Positions 33,402 to 42,400 of a stretch of 64,000 nucleotides of DNA are shown one piece after another. This DNA is from Candidatus Altimarinota bacterium. GTDB lineage: Bacteria > Patescibacteriota > Gracilibacteria > UBA4473. The DNA is taken from positions 1-64,000 of the forward strand of contig JAIPGI010000004.1 in NCBI GenBank assembly GCA_021736215.1. Reading direction: 5' to 3'. The translations under genes and the position numbers were made by a program. Within the stretch, counting starts at the first letter, position 1. Every line of letters begins with the position of its first letter. Below the pieces are notes generated by a model. It had not been told where the DNA came from. It did not search any database and saw nothing but the letters and a program-made list of their open reading frames with translations.

Positions 33402-33476
33402 TGGTGGTCTCGCCAAGAATCGAACTTGGATTACTGGTTCCGCAAACCAGTGTTCTATCCGTTGAACTACGAGACC
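33402..33476 (-). tRNA. tRNA-Arg (GCG)
   Basis: A 75-nt cloverleaf on the minus strand. The acceptor is GGTCTCG/CGAGACC. The anticodon stem CTGGT/ACCAG encloses TTGCGGA, anticodon GCG. The T arm is CCAAG-TTCGATT-CTTGG and CCA is encoded. A 70-bp spacer with an imperfect hairpin (AGCCGAAGTCC...GGACGAAGGCT) separates it from tRNA-Pro, which lies downstream of it. Confidence 0.94.
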
Positions 33477-33522
33477 TCCCGAAAGAGCTCGTCGATTGTA
33501 ATTTCAGAAGACCTTTTGTCAA

Positions 33523-34125
33523 TTATCGCTCCTCAAACAAATCCTCTTCCCCGAAGCGCACCTTGGGACGAGAAGGGTCTTCTGTGCGATACCCAATAGG
33601 GAGCATAACGACCGACTTCATGTGAGAAGGAAGTTTAAGAATTTTATCGACTTCTTCTGCACTGAACCCCTCCATGGGACAGGAATCTATCTCGAGTTCC
33701 GCACATGACGCCATGGCAAATCCAAGAGCAATGTAGGTTTGTCGAGATGCCCAATCGATATTCATTTTTGAGGAAGATCCGAGCATCATTTTTTTATATC
33801 CTTCAAGGAGCCATTTCCTTTTTTCATCTCCCTCACTTGCTACCTCTACATACTGATCAATTCGATGCAAAGAGTCCGTCCTCGCACAAAATATCAAAAG
33901 ATGTGAACACGTAGTAATCTGTGGCTGATCCCATGCATGGGGACGAATTCTTTCTTTTATTTTTTGATCAGTAACTTCAATCACGTGATAGGGTTGAAGA
34001 CCAAACGATGTCGGAGTCAGGCGAATGGAATCGAGAATCTTTTGCAAACTCTCTGCCGAAACCTTCTTCGTTGGATTAAATTCTTTGGCGGCATAGCGCC
34101 ACTGGAGACGAGAAAGGAAACTCAT
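33523..34125 (-). CDS. Nitroreductase-family flavoprotein
   Basis: A 200-aa FMN-dependent oxidoreductase of the NfsB/YdgI type. Seen are RYAAKEFNPTKKV with the FMN-phosphate Arg/Lys region, LTPTSFGLQPYHVIEV, a central AALGFAMASCAEL-like helix (YIALGFAMASCAELEIDSCPMEGF) and VVMLPIGYRTEDP. Substrates cannot be predicted. It lies 35 bp downstream of htpX on the same strand. Confidence 0.9.
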   Translation of the reverse strand: MSFLSRLQWRYAAKEFNPTKKVSAESLQKILDSIRLTPTSFGLQPYHVIEVTDQKIKERIRPHAWDQPQITTCSHLLIFCARTDSLHRIDQYVEVASEGDEKRKWLLEGYKKMMLGSSSKMNIDWASRQTYIALGFAMASCAELEIDSCPMEGFSAEEVDKILKLPSHMKSVVMLPIGYRTEDPSRPKVRFGEEDLFEER

Positions 34126-34160
34126 AGTTTTTCAAAGGCGACATTCCAAAATGTCGCTCA

Positions 34161-35054
34161 TTAGGAAATATGTACCTTTTGCAAGGCTTCAATCCGCTCA
34201 TCAAGAGAAGGATGTGTTGAGAAAATTTTTCCAATTTTGCTTGGTTTATCGGCAATTTTCATGGTCGCAAGCGACTTTTGGCGAGTATCAATTTTTGAGG
34301 TCAATTGTTGTAATCGCTTGAGTCCTGCAATCATTTTGGATTTCCCAACAAACTCCGCTCCCCCTCTGTCCGCTGCAAACTCTCGACGACGAGAATAAGC
34401 AAAAAGAATAATCGAAGCCAATATCCCAAAGACGATTTCAAAAGCGATAGAAGTGATCCAGTAGGCCATTCCGCCTACTTCTTCTTTATCACTCAGAAGT
34501 CTCTGTAAGGCAAATGCCGCAACACGAGCAAAGAAGATAACAAATGTATTAAGCACTCCTTGTAAAAGCGTCATTGTGACCATATCGCCATTGGCGATAT
34601 GCGCCATTTCATGAGCGAGCACTCCCTCTAGCTCTCCTTCATCTAATTCTCGAAGTAAACCTTCTGAAACGGCTACCAAAGAGTGATTTCGCGACCATCC
34701 CGTTGCAAAAGCATTTACTTCTGCCGACGGATACACTCCAACTTCTGGGTCATTCATACCAAGTTGATGGGCTATGCGAGAGATTGTTTCGATAATTTTG
34801 GATTCCGCGTGATTTGTCGGATGATTAATGAGGCGAACTTTCATCGTCCACTTCGCCACAGATTTAGAAAGAAAAAGAGAGATAAAGCTTCCCGCAAATC
34901 CGATAATCACTGCAAAGATCAAGAGGGACTGTAAATTGAGTCCATAGGGGGTCAGATAGGGCTGTACGCCAAATACAGACATAATAATCCCCAAGATAAC
35001 AATAATCGCCAAATTAATGAGCAAGAAGAGCACAATTCGTTTGATAAATCGCAT
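34161..35054 (-). CDS. htpX: HtpX-family membrane zinc metalloprotease
   Basis: A quality-control protease of membrane proteins. The 297-aa protein has two N-terminal membrane helices, VLAHEMAHIANGDMVTM (HExxH), two more helices and the third ligand region RRREFAADRGGAEFVG. The C-terminal FSTHPSLDERI is typical. I chose ATG 35054 (MRFIKRIVLF); the frame opens earlier, at 35099, without a credible start. Confidence 0.94.
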   Translation of the reverse strand: MRFIKRIVLFLLINLAIIVILGIIMSVFGVQPYLTPYGLNLQSLLIFAVIIGFAGSFISLFLSKSVAKWTMKVRLINHPTNHAESKIIETISRIAHQLGMNDPEVGVYPSAEVNAFATGWSRNHSLVAVSEGLLRELDEGELEGVLAHEMAHIANGDMVTMTLLQGVLNTFVIFFARVAAFALQRLLSDKEEVGGMAYWITSIAFEIVFGILASIILFAYSRRREFAADRGGAEFVGKSKMIAGLKRLQQLTSKIDTRQKSLATMKIADKPSKIGKIFSTHPSLDERIEALQKVHIS

Positions 35055-35139
35055 TTTTACAAGAGTTATAATCACACTCTCACCATTGCAAATTTGCAAG
35101 AAAAATCAAGTAAGACACGTAATCCTGTTTACATAAAAA

Positions 35140-35162
35140 AAGGCGCCTAAAGAAAGCGCCTT
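35140..35162 (-). terminator. Rho-independent terminator containing a stop codon
   Basis: On the minus strand AAGGCGC-TTTCTTTAG-GCGCCTT is followed by TTTTTAT. The TAG in the loop is the stop codon of the membrane protein gene, so the last codons form the 5' arm of the stem. Confidence 0.85.
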
Positions 35163-35569
35163 ACAATGGAAGAAATAGTTACATCTTTAATCAGGGAGAG
35201 TATATCCATGAAACCAGATATTCCGTCAGATACAGCAGGAATAACTGTAAAGCCCAAGAGGGTTAAGCCTATGATTCCGCAGGCAATCTGCAGTCCCAAT
35301 GGATTTCCCCAAATGGCTCCCGTGATAAAGAGGATTTCCATAAATATACTGAAGAGGGTTGGTATAGTGTTTCCCGATCCCGTATTTTGCTCTTTTGGAG
35401 GCCAAAATATAAGAACGAAAATCACCAAGAAAAAACCGAAACTCACAACTGAACAAATCTGTATGAACAAACTCTCTGTGGCCATAAAAAAACACACACT
35501 TATCCCCACACAGATTAAAGAAGTTATCCAACGGACAGCTTCTGTTCTTAGGTTATTGCTGATATTCAT
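35147..35569 (-). CDS. Hypothetical four-helix membrane protein
   Basis: A 140-aa protein with four hydrophobic segments (about 14-32, 37-56, 70-88, 92-112), a loop KEQNTGSGN after the second and a basic end (SSIVRRFL). No family is recognised. The opposite strand carries an equally long open frame (35166-35588). This strand is preferred because of the membrane-helix pattern and the terminator at its stop. Confidence 0.68.
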   Translation of the reverse strand: MNISNNLRTEAVRWITSLICVGISVCFFMATESLFIQICSVVSFGFFLVIFVLIFWPPKEQNTGSGNTIPTLFSIFMEILFITGAIWGNPLGLQIACGIIGLTLLGFTVIPAVSDGISGFMDILSLIKDVTISSIVRRFL

Positions 35570-35678
35570 AATAACTCCGCTTTTTTAAAGAACCACTTCT
35601 TCCAATTTACGGAAAAAGGCAGTTCATTGATGAATGAATTAACACTTTTATCTCGTAAATCGCCGCTTGTATAGCGGA

Positions 35679-36650
35679 TTATTGACGATTTGTCAAAAGG
35701 ATTTCATCGAATATTTCTTCAAGTCCTGCGAGAGTTTCTACTCGTATGAGTTTCCCTCGAAATTGTGATGCACTCGGAATTCCGCGAACAAAATGGGCAA
35801 AGTGTTTTCGCATTTCCATCATCGCCCACCTTTCTCCTTTCATTTCCGAAGCCAGTAACGCATGTCGATGAAAAAACTGCACTTGTTCCTGTATCGTAGG
35901 TTTGGGAAGAATGGGTTCTCCTGCAAAAGCCGCTCGACACTGGGCAAAAATCCAAGGGTTTCGCAAAGCTGCTCGTCCAATCATAATACCATCGAGATTT
36001 TTGAGTCGTTGTACGGCAATCGCACTACTGGTCACATCCCCATTTCCAATAACGGGAATCGAAACATGTTCTTTTACTTCATAAATTTTGTCCCATTGAG
36101 CAGAACCCGTAAAGCGTTGTTTCGTCGTTCGTCCATGGATCGCAAGTGAAGAAATCCCCGCTGATTCAAAATTTTTAGCAGCCTGGATGAGGTCCTTGTC
36201 ATCATAAAAACCAAGTCTCATTTTGACCGATATCGGCAAATGCGTTGATTGAACCATCTTTTCAATAAGACGCGCTGTCGTGCAAGGATCTTTGAGCAAA
36301 GCCGATCCATGTCCCGATCCGATAACTTTGGGAGAAGGACATCCCAAATTGATATCTACCCCATCCGCTCCCATGTCTTCGACTACTTTTACCGCATCCA
36401 AAAAAGCATCTTCATCCTTTCCAAACAGTTGCACACAATAGAAATTTTTTTCTTCTGGTGCGAATTCTGCTAAACGCATCGTTTTTTCGTTTTTTCGTCT
36501 CAAAGCTTCTGCTGAAATGAGCTCTGAAATAAGCACGACACTTGGCTCTATTTCCTTTACGAGTCGACGAAATGGACTTTCCGTATATCCCGCCATGGGA
36601 GCGAGCACGAGAATTGGACGAGAAAGTTTTGACCAAAAGTTGCGTTTCAT
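35679..36650 (-). CDS. dus: tRNA-dihydrouridine synthase
   Basis: It reduces uridines in the tRNA D-loop using FMN. The 323-aa TIM barrel shows LAPMAGYTESPFRRL, YCVQLFGKDEDAF, the signature DINLGCPSPKV, LPISVKMRLG, AIHGRTTKQRFTGSAQW and IGNGDVTS...GIMIGRAAL. The catalytic Cys is in NLGCPSPK followed by GSGHGSALL. It is closest to DusB-type enzymes. Divergent from the gene at 36697. Confidence 0.94.
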   Translation of the reverse strand: MKRNFWSKLSRPILVLAPMAGYTESPFRRLVKEIEPSVVLISELISAEALRRKNEKTMRLAEFAPEEKNFYCVQLFGKDEDAFLDAVKVVEDMGADGVDINLGCPSPKVIGSGHGSALLKDPCTTARLIEKMVQSTHLPISVKMRLGFYDDKDLIQAAKNFESAGISSLAIHGRTTKQRFTGSAQWDKIYEVKEHVSIPVIGNGDVTSSAIAVQRLKNLDGIMIGRAALRNPWIFAQCRAAFAGEPILPKPTIQEQVQFFHRHALLASEMKGERWAMMEMRKHFAHFVRGIPSASQFRGKLIRVETLAGLEEIFDEILLTNRQ

Positions 36651-36696
36651 CGCGCCAGGTTATACCATAAAGATAGTCAATATTCACTTATTTCTC

Positions 36697-37017
36697 ATGG
36701 CAGAAAAAAATACCGCCCCAGCAAAGCCTACTTCTTCTCCTACAGACCAAGTCAAAGACATGGGAAAGAATGCTTTTGAAAGCGTTGAAAAAGGGGTCAA
36801 AGACCTCGAAACGAAAATCGTACATCTCCCAATTGATCGACGCATGATTGTTTTTGTCGGAGTTGTCATTCTTTTGGCCGCCTTTTTGGGAAGTTTCGGA
36901 ACAGTTCTTCTCGCTCTTATCGCAGTAGGGATGATTTATGTCGGATTTTCTGGAAACAATTTCCTGACTCATTTCGTACAAGATGCTCCAGAAAAGGATA
37001 AAAAGGCTAAAAAATGA
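36697..37017 (+). CDS. Small two-helix membrane protein
   Basis: A 106-aa protein. A charged cytoplasmic start (MAEKNTAPAKPTSSPTDQVKD) is followed by an amphipathic stretch, two hydrophobic segments (about 50-85) and a Lys-rich end (EKDKKAKK). No family is recognised. Its stop overlaps the HD-domain gene as ATGA, suggesting one operon. Confidence 0.7.
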   Translation: MAEKNTAPAKPTSSPTDQVKDMGKNAFESVEKGVKDLETKIVHLPIDRRMIVFVGVVILLAAFLGSFGTVLLALIAVGMIYVGFSGNNFLTHFVQDAPEKDKKAKK

Positions 37018-37592
37018 AATTGCCCATCACTCGCGAACAAGCCTGGAAACTCGTTCAGAAGCACAACTCTCATGTGGCCGATCTCAGCCATTATTTAGAA
37101 AGTGAGGCTGTTATGCGTGGAGTTGCTCGTCATTTAGGGGAGGACGAGGAATACTACGGCATGCTCGGCCTTCTTCATGACATTGATTGGGGAATCACAA
37201 AAGACAACGACGCAACACATCTCACCAAAGCTCCTGATATATTAAGAGAATCTGGGTTTGATGATGCTTTCATCCAAGCAGTCGTCTCTCATGGATATGG
37301 ATTTGATTGTGCTGGACTCAAGGACTGTGTCCGAAATGAATCCATTCAACACGCCCTCGCCGCGAGCGAAACCGTAACGGGATTAATTTATGCTTATGCG
37401 CTCATGCGTGGTGGTATTACTGGCATGGAAGTAAAAGGACTGAAAAAAAGGTTTAAATCCCCAGCATTTGCCGCTAAAGTAAATCGTGATGTTATTGCTG
37501 AATGTGAAAAATTAGGGATTCCTTTGGACGATTTTCTACAAATCGCCATTGATTCCATTGAAAAGATTAAGGACCAAATTGGGTTGAAATAA
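37014..37592 (+). CDS. HD-domain phosphohydrolase
   Basis: A 192-aa protein of the HDIG branch. The metal ligands are visible: H in HNSHVADLSHYLE, HD in LLHDIDWG, and later VVSHGYGFD plus D/E residues. A nucleotide or tRNA-end phosphohydrolase role is possible; the substrate is unknown. It is coupled to the preceding membrane protein by ATGA, and 29 bp before the RelA-like gene on the same strand. Confidence 0.85.
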   Translation: MKLPITREQAWKLVQKHNSHVADLSHYLESEAVMRGVARHLGEDEEYYGMLGLLHDIDWGITKDNDATHLTKAPDILRESGFDDAFIQAVVSHGYGFDCAGLKDCVRNESIQHALAASETVTGLIYAYALMRGGITGMEVKGLKKRFKSPAFAAKVNRDVIAECEKLGIPLDDFLQIAIDSIEKIKDQIGLK

Positions 37593-37621
37593 AAATTTTT
37601 TTGTATAAACAAAAAATTAAG

Positions 37622-38590
37622 ATGTCTAAAGTATCTCCTTTAGAAGGTATTTCGCTCCCCAAACTCATTCTCCAAGTGAAACAGGTTTTCAAGGGAGAAA
37701 GCTGTTCCCTGAAAGAATTTAATCAAAAAAAAGAATGGTTTCTAAAGCTTGGGAAAATCATCCTCTCTTCCGAAGTATGGCGAGCTTATTTTTTACCGAG
37801 CAATATCCATATCCTTAAAAAAAACGAATATCGCATTAAGGAATACATGAGCGATGATATTTACAACATAAAAGAAAGTGTCCTCAATATTTTAGGAGAT
37901 ACAAAAGAATTAAAGAGAATTAGTGATATCACAGATCCTCTGCATGAAATTAGTCAAACCGTCACATTGCTTTTATTAGAAGTTATATTTTTGTTACAAA
38001 ACTCGAAAAATATATCCAAAAAAAATATTTATTTATTGACACTCATTGCTGACAATTTCGGACTTTGGAAAATCCGTTATATATTAGAAGATGAGGCCTT
38101 CCGAATAAAAAACAAGGATCAATACGATATCACCGCACTGTTACTACAAAAACAAACAGAAATTTATCAAAAATTGTTTACGGATATTATAGGAATTATT
38201 AGGTATCAATTTCAAAAAAGTGGATTAAATGATTTTAAAATCGTATATCGAAAAAAGAATGTTTACGGCGTATATAAAAAAATGAAATTAAAGGGACAAA
38301 ATATAAATCATGTTACCGATTTTTTTGCTTTTCGAATTATTGTAAAAACAATTTCTGAGTGCTATCAAGTATTGGAAATACTCCATCATCTATGGCCCCA
38401 TTATCCCAAAAAGTTGAAGGATTATATTGAACAACCAAAGTCGAATCAATATCAAAGTATTCACACAACTTTACAATGTCTTCAAAAAAACACCGTAGAA
38501 TTCCAAATAAGAACCGAGAGTATGGACTCCATAGCAAAATTCGGCCCTGCAAGTCACTCTCTTTATAAGGCACGAGAAGGGCATATCTAG
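37622..38590 (+). CDS. Truncated RelA/SpoT-like (p)ppGpp synthetase
   Basis: A 322-aa protein. The second half matches the RelA/SpoT synthetase domain: KIVYRKKNVYGVYKKM, VTDFFAFRIIV, LHHLWPHYPKKLKDYIEQPK, SNQYQSIHTTL and EFQIRTESM, with the catalytic Asp, Tyr and Glu positions present. The first half has the place and helices of the hydrolase domain (NFGLWKIRYILEDEAFRI) but no HD pair, so hydrolysis is unlikely. TGS and ACT domains are missing; the protein ends just after the synthetase core. I start at ATG 37622, not the TTG at 37601. The 3' end overlaps the TrmB-like gene by 4 bp. Confidence 0.83.
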   Translation: MSKVSPLEGISLPKLILQVKQVFKGESCSLKEFNQKKEWFLKLGKIILSSEVWRAYFLPSNIHILKKNEYRIKEYMSDDIYNIKESVLNILGDTKELKRISDITDPLHEISQTVTLLLLEVIFLLQNSKNISKKNIYLLTLIADNFGLWKIRYILEDEAFRIKNKDQYDITALLLQKQTEIYQKLFTDIIGIIRYQFQKSGLNDFKIVYRKKNVYGVYKKMKLKGQNINHVTDFFAFRIIVKTISECYQVLEILHHLWPHYPKKLKDYIEQPKSNQYQSIHTTLQCLQKNTVEFQIRTESMDSIAKFGPASHSLYKAREGHI

Positions 38591-39375
38591 TTTTTCTGTT
38601 TCAATGTTTTTTTGAGAGACAAATTTTCTTCGTATATTTCTGCTGTTTTCCAACAAAGATCAAAAACTTCGCGCATACTATCGGCGATAACTCTGCTTCT
38701 TACTATAATCGCCATACTTTCTTTAATAGAAAAATAAGAAACTTTATCGTCATAAATATTAAGTTCGATATGAAATTTCATTAATTTATGAGAAAGAAGT
38801 CTACTTTTCCTAAATTCTTCTTTATCTTTTTTTTGCCGTGCACGACCCTTGGTAGAATCCGCAAAAAGCGCTTTTATAAATATTCCCGCCGCTTTCCTTC
38901 GTTGATAATAATTGGGAACATATTTAGGGAAAAAAGATTCTGTATCTTCAATGGAAACAATGGCTAAAATATCCGTCTTGGAAGTAAGAGTATCTTCATA
39001 TGCCGCAACAATTCCCTCTTTTCCTTCATAAAAAGAAATCTCCGGTTGAGTCACCTCTGGATTAATGTAATCATTGAATTGGGGAAGTATTTTTTTAAAC
39101 GTTTTAATACTTTCCCCTAGCTCGAATTTATTATTTTCTAGAATTTTTAAGATAACATTAGGACTTTCTGGAGTAAAAAAATCTTTCCCTCTTACAAACT
39201 TACTGACAAATCCTCGATCCAAAAGATTAGCGAGAGCAATCGCCGCATCGTAACGGGATAGGCCCGTTTCTTTGGCAATCACTTGAACTTCCTGGGTTCC
39301 AAGCTTTAAACACGACAAATACGCTTTTGCTTCATTACTATCTAAGCCGATTTCTTGAAGTACTTTTTTCAGCAT
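38587..39375 (-). CDS. TrmB-like winged-helix regulator
   Basis: A 262-aa protein. Residues 1-75 are a TrmB-type winged helix (LQEIGLDSNEAKAYLSCLKLGTQEVQVIAKETGLSRY...LLDRGFVSKF). Then comes a linker helix and a phospholipase-D-like/TrmB effector fold (EISFYEGKEGIVAAYEDTLTSKTDILAIVSIED, RRKAAGIFIKALFADS). Such proteins are common in archaea and CPR bacteria. It follows the 1126-aa gene by 63 bp on the same strand and may regulate it. Start at 39375 (MLKKVLQ). Confidence 0.8.
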   Translation of the reverse strand: MLKKVLQEIGLDSNEAKAYLSCLKLGTQEVQVIAKETGLSRYDAAIALANLLDRGFVSKFVRGKDFFTPESPNVILKILENNKFELGESIKTFKKILPQFNDYINPEVTQPEISFYEGKEGIVAAYEDTLTSKTDILAIVSIEDTESFFPKYVPNYYQRRKAAGIFIKALFADSTKGRARQKKDKEEFRKSRLLSHKLMKFHIELNIYDDKVSYFSIKESMAIIVRSRVIADSMREVFDLCWKTAEIYEENLSLKKTLKQKN

Positions 39376-39438
39376 GAAAAAGTCGTTAGAACACACTGGC
39401 TATACTCTCAATAAACTCTTTCGTCAAGCTACAACGAA

Positions 39439-42400
39439 CTAATCTGAATACCAATCCATCGGGTCATAATCATGATTCAGTATTATATATTTCCAAATAT
39501 GTTCCATCTTTTCTGGGTCTTGTAATTTTTGATTCAAGATTTCTCCATGAAGAGTTAGTATCTTCTCAAAAATGGCATCAATGTCTTTGGTCTCTGTTAA
39601 ATAATCAAAGGAAATTCGAACCATTTTTTTCCGAGCAGTGTTGCCCGTTATCGGATGTATCAAAGGACCGAGACAGGGTTTCACTTCAAAATCATCCTTT
39701 TTTAATCTATTCGAAAGTCTCTCACTACTGATATTGGGGAAATAGAGCACAACCATACCTCCCTTAATTGACCCTTCTAGCAAAGGGTTAAATATTTTAC
39801 AGGAAAATAATTCTTCTGGTCGTATATTTTTTTCTTGGTAATCTTTCGAAGCCATGTATTCCTTCACTAATTGAGTGTTTTGTTTTACAAATTCACTGGA
39901 ATAATTTTGGAATTTCTTAAGCGTATAAGTTGTCAAAAATTTCATTTTTTCACTTATTTTTTCATGAAGTGTCTTTTTTTTGTTTTCTCCCAAATTACCT
40001 TCTAGGCAAAAAGGATCCGATTTCCCTGCTAGCCTTAGTAATCCTAATGCAAAGGCTACGCTTTCTTCTAAAGGAATAGTCGAAGAATTTTCTTGTGAAA
40101 TAAATGAATGTCCCATTCTAAACAATTTCTCTTCTAAAGGCTTTGACAAGGCGATGAATCCAGCTTGTTTTGTCCCCATTGCTTTGTTCCCACTCAATAA
40201 ATAAATATCTGGATTGAGAGCATTCAATTGCTCCATTCTCGTTCTTGCAATAGCTTGCGAACCATCAATCATTAATGGAATATTGGGATACTTTTCTTTC
40301 AGTGCATTTCGAAGTGCAACAAGCGAAGAGATTTTTCCATTTTTTTTTGTTTTGTTTGACAATGGGACATTCCCAAAGCGAGTAAGCGAGCTTAAAACAA
40401 TAATTTTTGTATTTTTATTAACCCGAGAACAAATCCTTTCAAATATTTCTTCTCCTGTAGCCGCTCGCATATCTCCATTTGCCTCGCTTGTATGCAAATC
40501 AAAAAATTTCACTCCTTCGCTATTTTTACTTAACGGAACGTTAATAATACTCTGATATTCCTCTTTTGAAAAAACAGCGTTATCATTCGGTCCGAAATCT
40601 ATACACTGAGAAAAAAATCTTTCAAAGGCCGTTGTCGCAGTACTATCAATATAAAAAGTATGTGTTGGCCGCCCTCTATCATATGCCTGAAAACATTTTG
40701 ACATCGTTTCTTTACAAAAATTTAACGTTTTTTCGTAGAAACTCTTGTCTTCAAGTGACGTTTTTTTTATCGCTTTAATCAGTCTCTTTGCCGTTTTTAA
40801 AAGATATTCCCTCGGAATACCTTTTTCTGCATTATTTAAATTGTTTCCGAGCGAGTCATCATATCCCATTTCAAGCATATCTCTTCCTAATAACGGAAAC
40901 AATGGTTCGTTCCCTTTTCTGAATTTATGTTGGAAAGCATCAAACTGAATCCCTTGAGCGATAATATCATCATCAAAACTCTCAAGTGACAACTCCTCTA
41001 AAAGAGATCTCAAAGAATATTTATTTTTCTCCTTTAAAATCTTCAATGGAATGTCCATATCCAAATCGAAATTTTCTTTCCCAACTTTTCTATAAAACAA
41101 CTTCTCTAGTGAAAGAATAAGCAGATTCTTTTCGTTTTCTGAGAGAATGTTTATATTTTTTCGAACGTAATCAATAAATTCAATGGCCTGTTTCTGAACA
41201 TTGACATTCCGAGCTATCGTTTTGGGATGGAGTAACCTCAAAAAGATATGCATTTTACTTAATGCCAAGTGTTCAGGATTTAATGGGACATTATATTCAT
41301 CGATTTCTTTTGAATTATGAGTGTTGGGAATATTTATACCATATCCCTGCAAGCCTGTTCCCAAATAGTTAACTAATTTTTCGAAAACCTCAACGACTTC
41401 ATTATCCGAAATATCATCATCATATGAAAGTTGGGATTCCTTTAATTCTTGGAATGCGTTTTTAATTCCCTTTCTCATGTTTTTGATAATTTTTATCTGT
41501 TTATCTTCATGAACATTAGTTATTAATGATTTTTTATAATCAAAGAGTATTTTTGATAAATCTTCGTACTGCCGAATGTCTTTATAGAGGCTTAGTTCTT
41601 TTAAAGATTGGACAAGATCTGCTCTTGGAATTTCGGGGGCAATTAATTCAGTAAGAGAGTTTTTATCAAACGGAGTATCCTGAAGAAAATCTTCCGAAAA
41701 TGGAAACCAAGGAAATTTTTCTGGATTTTTCTTAACAATTTTAACAAGTACCTCAAAAAGGTTCACGAGCGCTTCTCCTCGCTCATGTGTTATCAAAAGT
41801 TCTTTTGAGTTAAGAACCCTGTGGAACATATTATGACTTCTTGTTTCTATATCTTTCTGACAATTATCAATTGGAAAATCTCGAATTAATTCTTGAGATA
41901 TGTCTGCATAATTTACAAAGAATTTTAAGAGATGGCTTGGGAAATATGGTTTTCCATTCTGATCTTTTTGGTCAAGATGCCCATAATTACCAATTTGGAT
42001 GTTAATCATTCTTTCTACTTTACCAAAATAAAAATCCAAAGAATGTAATAATAAAATCACAATAAGTCGATATTCCGCGCCAAAATTTTCAATTACTTTC
42101 GTTTCAAGTTCACATATGTTACGAAACATACTACGAAATCGCTCCTCTTCTCTTTTTTTCTCTTTATCGCTTGTATCGGAATATTCTTCAGTTAGTACTG
42201 TCACAAGGAGCTTCTCCAACGGATCCGAAAAAACATCTACATTTCCTTGTATTCCCTGTGGCGGTTCGGAAAGTATGTTTTCAATTAAAAATTTATCTCC
42301 ACCCATTTTAAAACCCTCCAAACTTTGAATTGCTGAAACCCCTTTCTGATATAAATATCTAGGAAAGTTTTCTTTCTTTGCGAAAATTTCTCCATTTTTT

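Noticed and set aside
33339-33625. Open frames on the plus strand over the tRNA-Arg gene and the spacer
   Set aside because: They are the antisense of a tRNA and a repeat-containing spacer; no start signal or family match.
35166-35588. 140-aa open frame antisense to the membrane protein gene
   Set aside because: The minus strand has a coherent membrane-helix pattern and a terminator at its stop; the plus-strand frame has neither.
40214-40555. Plus-strand frames inside the 1126-aa gene
   Set aside because: Shadows of a long coding sequence, without starts or family similarity.
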